64,000 nt of DNA from Afifellaceae bacterium (GTDB lineage Bacteria; Pseudomonadota; Alphaproteobacteria; Rhizobiales; Afifellaceae), in contig JANQKG010000024.1 in NCBI GenBank assembly GCA_028281235.1, forward strand, positions 128,569 to 192,568, read 5' to 3'. How positions within the stretch are numbered: the stretch's first letter is position 1; each line of letters begins with the position of its first letter. Below, in pieces: positions 59,093-64,000 of the stretch. The notes below the pieces were generated by a model that worked only from the letters and a program-made list of their open reading frames with translations, searched no databases and was not told the DNA's origin. The position numbers and the translations under genes are program-made.

Positions 59093-60961
59093 TTGACTGT
59101 CGAAACGAATGCCGCGCAGAGCGTGCAGGGCCCCATGCCAAAGGAAGACCGAACGCTGGCGACGTTGTGCCGGCTGGGTGAGCGCCTTGGCGTGGAATCG
59201 AGCCCCGTCACCGTTGCGCGGATGGTCACCGATGCCGGAGTCGAACTAACGGGGGCCGCCTTCTGTGCGCTCTACACCGCCGGAGGCGCCGGCGCCGATT
59301 ACAGAATCCGCGCAGTCTCCGGCATCGAACTCCACGCTTTCGAGCGGCTTGCCAGCGTCGACAGCAATTCGTTCCCTGCATCGCTGCTAGGTCGCGACCA
59401 CATCATCCGATGCGAGGATGCCGGGGCGGACGCGGCCAGCTCAACATCCAACGGAATCCGCAGCTTCTTGGCGGTTCCGCTGGTATCGGATTCCGATCAC
59501 ATCTTCGGCACGCTTTTGTTCGGCGACCCTGAGCCGGGCATGCTCAACGAGCGGGCCGAACTCGTCGCGCGGGCGTTGGCATCGCACGCCGCCACGGCGC
59601 GTGAGAAAGTCAAGCTGCGGGCAGCCCTGGAGCACAAGATCAAGGGCGGCAGCGGCTGTGGACAGAGTTTTTGCGCTTGCGTCCAAGCTGGGCAACCAGG
59701 CGCGGCTCCCGGTTCCTGCATCAGCTGCATCTTTGACGGATCGGAGTCGACCGTCGAACAACCTAAGAAGGAACAGCCGCTTGACGACACGTTCAGTCAG
59801 CCTGCAATGGCTGGCAAAAGAAACGAAGAATCACAGGGATGGGCAACGCAGAATGTGAAATCGCTCGGGCACCTGAGCGGCGCGATCGCTCACGATTTCA
59901 ACAATTTGCTTGCCGTCGTCATCGGCAATGCTGAGGTCCTCAGCGACGCGATTGATGATCCAGACCTGAGGGAATTGGCCGGCCTCATCGTAACGGCGGC
60001 GGAAAAAGGCGCCGCCCTGACCGACCGCCTCCTGGCGTTCGGTCGGCAGCAGGCGCTGCGGCCGGAGCCTGTGAGGATCGGCATGGTGGTGGAGTACCTG
60101 CACGAGACTGTGCAGCAGACAATCGGCGAACACATCACGCTCTCCACTGAGACCGACGTCGATCGGCCCGCACATGTTGATCGTGGCCTGCTTGAATCCG
60201 CCGTCATCGATCTTGTCGCCAATGCCTGCGATGCCATGCCCAATGGCGGGACGCTGACGATGCGGGCGGAAGTCGTTTCGGTCGATAGTGACAGTTTCGA
60301 AGGCTTCGCGCCCGGTGACTATATCTGCCTCAGCGTCGCCGATACGGGCTTTGGGATGTCTCGGGACGTGCTCGACCATGCCTTTGATCCGTTCTTCACG
60401 ACAAAGAATCCCGGTCGGGGCGCCGGCATGGGATTGTCGATGGTCTACGGCTTCGCTGAGCAGTCGGGTGGCCACGTCACCATCGAAAGCGCTGTCGCCC
60501 GTGGCACGACGGTACGTCTGTACCTTCCCGCCGCACACACCGACGGCAACCAGCAAGACGCAAAGGCCCCATCATCGGCTGCCGATGCGGTCGGTGGCGA
60601 GCGCATCCTGCTTGTGGAAGACGAGCCGCAGCTTCGCCGCTACGTCCACAGCCAGCTCAGCAAGCTCGGCTACGACGTGCTGGAGGCGGAGGCCGGCCCC
60701 TCGGCGCTTCAGATATTGGAGTCCGACCCAAAGATCGATCTGTTGTTCACCGACCTGATCATGCCGGGCGGGATGAACGGGTTCGACTTGGTCAGGCGCG
60801 CACGCTCCATCGCACCACACCTCAAGGTGCTTCTCACCACAGGCTACGCGCCGCAGGCGGACGAATTGATCACCGACGCCAACCTGCCGATTTTGAAGAA
60901 ACCTTATAAAAAACAGCAACTTGTGCAGACGCTCCGCGGCGTTCTTGAAGAAGCTGCGTAA
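59093..60961 (+). CDS. Hybrid sensor histidine kinase: GAF - Cys-rich linker - HisKA/HATPase - receiver
   Basis: A 622-residue soluble kinase with no membrane helices. A GAF-like sensor (about 20-175; TLCRLGERLGVESSP, IRSFLAVPLVSDSDHIFGTLLFG) is followed by a short segment with five cysteines (C189, C194, C196, C209, C212). Then come the phosphoacceptor His267 (GAIAHDFNNLLAVVIGNAEVL), ATPase boxes (DLVANACDAMP, DTGFGM, GRGAGMGLSMVYG) and a C-terminal receiver with an intact acidic pocket (LLVEDEPQLRR), phospho-Asp (LLFTDLIMPGG) and Lys (ILKKPYKK). The TTG start follows GGGGGGA. It leads a signalling cluster. Confidence 0.9.
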   Translation: MTVETNAAQSVQGPMPKEDRTLATLCRLGERLGVESSPVTVARMVTDAGVELTGAAFCALYTAGGAGADYRIRAVSGIELHAFERLASVDSNSFPASLLGRDHIIRCEDAGADAASSTSNGIRSFLAVPLVSDSDHIFGTLLFGDPEPGMLNERAELVARALASHAATAREKVKLRAALEHKIKGGSGCGQSFCACVQAGQPGAAPGSCISCIFDGSESTVEQPKKEQPLDDTFSQPAMAGKRNEESQGWATQNVKSLGHLSGAIAHDFNNLLAVVIGNAEVLSDAIDDPDLRELAGLIVTAAEKGAALTDRLLAFGRQQALRPEPVRIGMVVEYLHETVQQTIGEHITLSTETDVDRPAHVDRGLLESAVIDLVANACDAMPNGGTLTMRAEVVSVDSDSFEGFAPGDYICLSVADTGFGMSRDVLDHAFDPFFTTKNPGRGAGMGLSMVYGFAEQSGGHVTIESAVARGTTVRLYLPAAHTDGNQQDAKAPSSAADAVGGERILLVEDEPQLRRYVHSQLSKLGYDVLEAEAGPSALQILESDPKIDLLFTDLIMPGGMNGFDLVRRARSIAPHLKVLLTTGYAPQADELITDANLPILKKPYKKQQLVQTLRGVLEEAA

Positions 60962-61074
60962 GTTCGGTCGCTCTTTAAGAGTCTCTCGGACGAACATTTA
61001 AGACTCGTCTGCAAGACTGATCGCCAAGCGCGGACGACAAGATCCGCCAAAGACGATCGCTTGGAGGCGTTGTC

Positions 61075-61503
61075 ATGAGTTTGAACATTGAGGCCGCGGC
61101 GGCCGGAGGGCCGGCGCGTACGCCACTCAGCACCGAACGATTTTGTGTTGTCGTCGACGACGATCCGGGCATTCGCAAGGCGCTATCTTTCACCTTGCGC
61201 AAGGCCGGCATCGACGTGGCGGAAGCCGCAACGGTGGAGGCGCTTGATGCAATCGTTACGGAGCGGACGCCGGACCTGATCTTTCTCGATCTCGGCCTCG
61301 GCCGATCCGGCGTCATGGACGTGCTGCCGATCCTGGATCGGCACAATTATCGCGGCGCCATACAGCTTATGAGCGGACGGAGCCGCACGGTGCTTGATGA
61401 GGTCGCTGCTGCGGGCAGCGAGCTTGGCCTTCGGATGTTGCCCGCCTTGGCCAAACCGTTCCGCATGAGCGTGGTCAAGAACATCGTGGCCGGCCTCGCA
61501 TAG
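61075..61503 (+). CDS. Stand-alone receiver-domain response regulator (142 aa)
   Basis: A single receiver with acidic D28/D29 (VVVDDDPGIRK), phosphoacceptor D72 (LIFLDLGLG), S100 and K127 (LAKPFRM), and no output domain. GGAGG lies 7 nt before the ATG. Such single-domain receivers shuttle phosphate in phosphorelays. It is 113 bp downstream of the hybrid kinase and on the same strand, making that kinase the likely partner. Confidence 0.9.
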   Translation: MSLNIEAAAAGGPARTPLSTERFCVVVDDDPGIRKALSFTLRKAGIDVAEAATVEALDAIVTERTPDLIFLDLGLGRSGVMDVLPILDRHNYRGAIQLMSGRSRTVLDEVAAAGSELGLRMLPALAKPFRMSVVKNIVAGLA

Positions 61504-61555
61504 CCTCCTTTAGGCTTCGCGTAAGCGTTGCGAATCAGCATCACGTGTCTGTTAA

Positions 61556-61582
61556 GAGGCGGGGCGACAGCACGCCCGCCTC
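61556..61582 (+). terminator. Hairpin after the receiver gene
   Basis: GAGGCGGG (61556-61563) pairs with CCCGCCTC (61575-61582), loop 11 nt, 52 bases beyond the stop. No U-tract. Confidence 0.35.
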
Positions 61583-61705
61583 GCCCGTCTCAGTGGCCAT
61601 AACACAAAATTAGCGATTTAACGTTGTATTGACCGTCGGGCTGGAAGAACAACTTGACGTACCTGTTTGGCACGAGTCGCGTTCGCGTATCGAGGGGATT
61701 GCGGG

Positions 61706-63331
61706 ATGCATCGGGCGGTATCTACTGATCGCGAACGCGAGCGGCCGAACCGTCTCATCGACGGCGGTGGGGTTCGGTCTTGCACCGATCCCGGCCTGAG
61801 CGTTCTGCTCATCGCCGCTTCTGAGAATATCGCCGACAATACGGCCCGGTTGATCGAACGCGCCTTCGGAAGCCGCTGTGCCTGGCAGCACATCCGCACG
61901 GCCGATGAAGGCATCGCGCTCATGCAGCGCAACGAACACGACATCCATCTTATCACCGACGACATCTCCGGCGACGGCGTGGCGGCGTTTGTGCGCACCA
62001 GTATAAACGCCGGATGCCGACAGCCGATCATTGTGCTGGCGAGCCAGGCCGATCCCGGGCTCGACTTGGAAGCTCTTGAGGCCGGCGCGACGGATTGCAT
62101 TCCTCAAAACGAGCTGACGCCCGACCTCCTGGAGCGATCGATCCGCCACGCTTTGGTGCGGGAGCACACCCTTAAGCGCGCCCGCAGCGAGATCGATCAT
62201 CTCTCCGCTGAGATCGCGCAGCTCAATTCGTTACGCGACGTCAACCATCGCTTTGTCGACGACGCCTGCCACGACTTCCGTTCACCGCTGACAGTGATCA
62301 AGGAGTTTGCGGCCATCATCGCCGATGGCCTGGCCGGCGAGGTCAATGAGGAGCAGCTGGAGTTCCTTGAGATCATCCTGACGCGCGTCGACCAGCTCAG
62401 CCAGATGGTCGATTCCATCCTCGACGCGAGCCGCCTGGAATCAGACCTGATCAGCGTGAAGCGTGAGGAGCACGCCGCGGCGGCGCTGATTGATCGATCA
62501 CGGCCGACCCTTGAGCAGCTCGCCCATCGCAGTGGGGCCAAGATCCATTTCTCCTTGGCCGACACGCTTCCCAACGTGTTTGCCGATGCCGACAGTGTCG
62601 GCCGCATCATCGTCAACCTTGTGACAAATGCCTGCAAGTTCATCGGCGAGGATGGGGAGATCAAGGTCTGGGCAAAGGCCGAAGACGACTTGTCCGTCAA
62701 GATTGGCATTACCGACAACGGCCCGGGCATCGCTGCCGATCATGTCAAGATCATCTTTGATCGGTTCCAGCAGCTTGGCGAGGATACTCCGGCGACGAAA
62801 TCGGGGCTCGGTCTCGGCCTCCACATCGCCAGCGAGCTGGCGCGCGTCAATTTCGGCACCTTATCGGTGGATAGCGAGCCCAACAAAGGCAGTACCTTTG
62901 CGCTGACGCTACCGGTCTTCGATGTCGACCATCTGATCCCGCTGCATTTCCGCTTCCTTAAGACGTCGCGTCACGACTTCCAAAGCGTCTCTATGGCCGT
63001 GGCAACAACGCGCGGCGAGGCGGACGCGGAAGCGCTGGCGGAGATTGAGCGCTTCCTCAGCCGACAGATCCGCACATACGACCTGCTGCTCGGGCTGAAC
63101 GCCAGCAACTGGCTGGCCTGCGTCGCCTGCAAGGACAGCGATCTGGCGAGCATCACCGCACGCATTGAGCGCGCCTATGCTGAGCACAACAGGAACCGGC
63201 CGGAAGGCGCGCTTCCGGAGATCAGCTTCCGTTCGATCGGATCGTGGGCGACCGCCGGACGCCAGGAGGGGCTCTCCGACGCCATTCGCAGTGCCTATGC
63301 CATCAGTGATCGACCGTCGGGAATCCACTAG
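61706..63331 (+). CDS. Histidine kinase with degenerate receiver and degenerate GGDEF-like tail
   Basis: A 541-residue soluble protein. Residues about 30-150 fold like a receiver (LSVLLIAASENIADNTARL ... HDIHLITDDISGDGVAA), but the acidic pair is replaced by AAS and the conserved Lys position reads CIPQNE, so phosphorylation is doubtful. A normal kinase core follows: His189 (DDACHDFRSPLTVIKEF), NLVTNACKF, DNGPGI and KSGLGLGLHI. The last 130 residues (VATTRGEADAEALAEIERFL, IRTYDLLLGLNASNWLACVA) resemble a GGDEF fold lacking its signature. The ATG at 61706 has GAGGGG 8 nt upstream. Confidence 0.85.
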   Translation: MHRAVSTDRERERPNRLIDGGGVRSCTDPGLSVLLIAASENIADNTARLIERAFGSRCAWQHIRTADEGIALMQRNEHDIHLITDDISGDGVAAFVRTSINAGCRQPIIVLASQADPGLDLEALEAGATDCIPQNELTPDLLERSIRHALVREHTLKRARSEIDHLSAEIAQLNSLRDVNHRFVDDACHDFRSPLTVIKEFAAIIADGLAGEVNEEQLEFLEIILTRVDQLSQMVDSILDASRLESDLISVKREEHAAAALIDRSRPTLEQLAHRSGAKIHFSLADTLPNVFADADSVGRIIVNLVTNACKFIGEDGEIKVWAKAEDDLSVKIGITDNGPGIAADHVKIIFDRFQQLGEDTPATKSGLGLGLHIASELARVNFGTLSVDSEPNKGSTFALTLPVFDVDHLIPLHFRFLKTSRHDFQSVSMAVATTRGEADAEALAEIERFLSRQIRTYDLLLGLNASNWLACVACKDSDLASITARIERAYAEHNRNRPEGALPEISFRSIGSWATAGRQEGLSDAIRSAYAISDRPSGIH

Positions 63332-63358
63332 CGACCAGTCCGAAGGAATTACAGTCTC

Positions 63359-64000
63359 GTGTCTGCACCGCGTATCCTCATCGTCGACGACGACCGCCAG
63401 ATCGTAAAGGCCATCGAGCTTCGGCTGACCAAGGCCGGGTTTGAGACGATGACGGCGTTCGACGGAAAATCGGGCCTCGACCTGGCGCTGAGCAATACGC
63501 CTGATGCGATGATCCTGGACCTGCGGATGCCGGTCATGGATGGGATGACAATGCTCGACCGGCTGCGCAACTCCGTCCACACGACAAACGTACCGGCGGT
63601 GATCTTATCGGCCGACGCGGCCGACCGGGTGCGGCTGGACGCGCTACGCCACGGTGCAACCTATTACGTGGAAAAGCCTTATCGGCCTCAGGACCTGATC
63701 ACGGCGCTCAACGCGGCATTGAAACCCCCGCGACCGATGGTGCCCAGCAGCGAACTACGGGAGCATCTCATGCCCATTCCAAGCGAGATTGAGCTGAAAT
63801 CCAACCGCCGTGTGATGATCGTCGACGACGATCCGGCAATCGTGCGCGCGCTGTCGCTGCGCTGCAAGAAGCTGGGCCTTGAAGTGGAGACCGCAGAGAA
63901 CGGCCTGGGCGCCATTCTCAAGGCGCAGCGGAATCCGCCGCGCCTTCTCATCCTCGACATCAACATGCCGGAGGTTGACGGCTTTCGGGTGTGCGAGTGG
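63359..64000 (+). CDS. Tandem-receiver response regulator, truncated by the window end
   Basis: Starts at GTG 63359 and is still open at base 64000 (214 codons visible). It contains two receiver domains. The first has D10-D12, phospho-Asp D54 (AMILDLRMPVMDG), S84 and K106 (YYVEKPYRP). The second begins near residue 155 (VMIVDDDPAIVRAL) and reaches its phospho-Asp in LLILDINMPEVDG before the edge. Any output domain lies beyond. It starts 28 bp after the degenerate-receiver kinase, so the two probably form a unit with multi-step phosphate transfer. Confidence 0.88.
   Translation, partial: MSAPRILIVDDDRQIVKAIELRLTKAGFETMTAFDGKSGLDLALSNTPDAMILDLRMPVMDGMTMLDRLRNSVHTTNVPAVILSADAADRVRLDALRHGATYYVEKPYRPQDLITALNAALKPPRPMVPSSELREHLMPIPSEIELKSNRRVMIVDDDPAIVRALSLRCKKLGLEVETAENGLGAILKAQRNPPRLLILDINMPEVDGFRVCEW

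Noticed and set aside
1-64000. CRISPR arrays, tRNA/rRNA genes, insertion sequences, integrases, prophage genes
   Set aside because: No regularly spaced direct repeats, cloverleaf-like sequences, transposase or integrase motifs were seen on either strand; the repeats found are small palindromic elements without coding capacity.

Overview
The window looks like a chromosomal segment of an alphaproteobacterium, most likely of the order Hyphomicrobiales (Rhizobiales). The grounds are high GC, close packing with many ATGA-type gene overlaps, an Irr/ICE-like iron box, an agl-ordered sugar ABC operon, and a family of intergenic hairpin repeats (GAGCATGATC ... GATCATGCTC) that I associate with this order. 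This is inference; no rRNA, tRNA, CRISPR array, transposase or integrase was found.

Layout. 1-1150: 3' end of a secreted RTX calcium-binding protein, a hairpin, and a small winged-helix-like protein. 1189-13374: a tricarboxylate region with tcuB/tcuA (tricarballylate oxidation), a divergent GntR/FCD regulator and AbrB-family membrane protein around a 28-bp palindrome, then on the minus strand tctD-tctE (two-component system), tctC (receptor), a natural TctA-TctB fusion, a 4-oxalomesaconate tautomerase/PrpF-family isomerase and a tandem universal stress protein. 13592-17927: RND efflux adaptor lipoprotein and pump. 17935-20359: FGGY ribulokinase-like kinase and polyol-type SDR. 20463-25247: an uninterrupted, translationally coupled coenzyme F420 operon (cofE-cofD-cofC-fbiC). 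25462-32558: two TRAP transporters on opposite strands flanking an OsmC protein. 32883-34103: an isopropylmalate/homocitrate-synthase-type enzyme. 34331-37347: fasciclin protein and the paired HNE_0200-type dihaem protein plus beta-helix protein. 37570-43197: a sugar ABC importer without its own ATPase, with an aldolase-like protein and a PfkB kinase. 43478-49134: an iron cluster (Irr-like box, short leader ORF, Cys/His-rich protein, imelysin IrpA, DUF1111 dihaem protein, second imelysin, DUF1513 protein). 49259-57869: ACC deaminase at the end of an operon in aglREFGAK order (LacI regulator, binding protein, two permeases, MGH1/GH63-like hydrolase, ATPase). 58114-58761: ThuA-like protein. 59093-64000: a signalling cluster of two histidine kinases and several receiver domains, running off the window.

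How the genes work together. Most of the window is uptake plus catabolism for carboxylates and sugars (one TTT, two TRAP and two ABC systems), each with local enzymes and mostly local regulators. The most unusual contents are the complete F420 operon; a hairpin-repeat family whose terminal triplet is the TAG stop codon of the neighbouring gene at five of six loci; a MalF-type permease with an Ig-like DUF11-type domain in its periplasmic loop; a leader ORF coupled to a novel Cys/His protein under an Irr-like box; and a signalling cluster with a degenerate receiver, a degenerate GGDEF-like tail and a Cys-rich linker.
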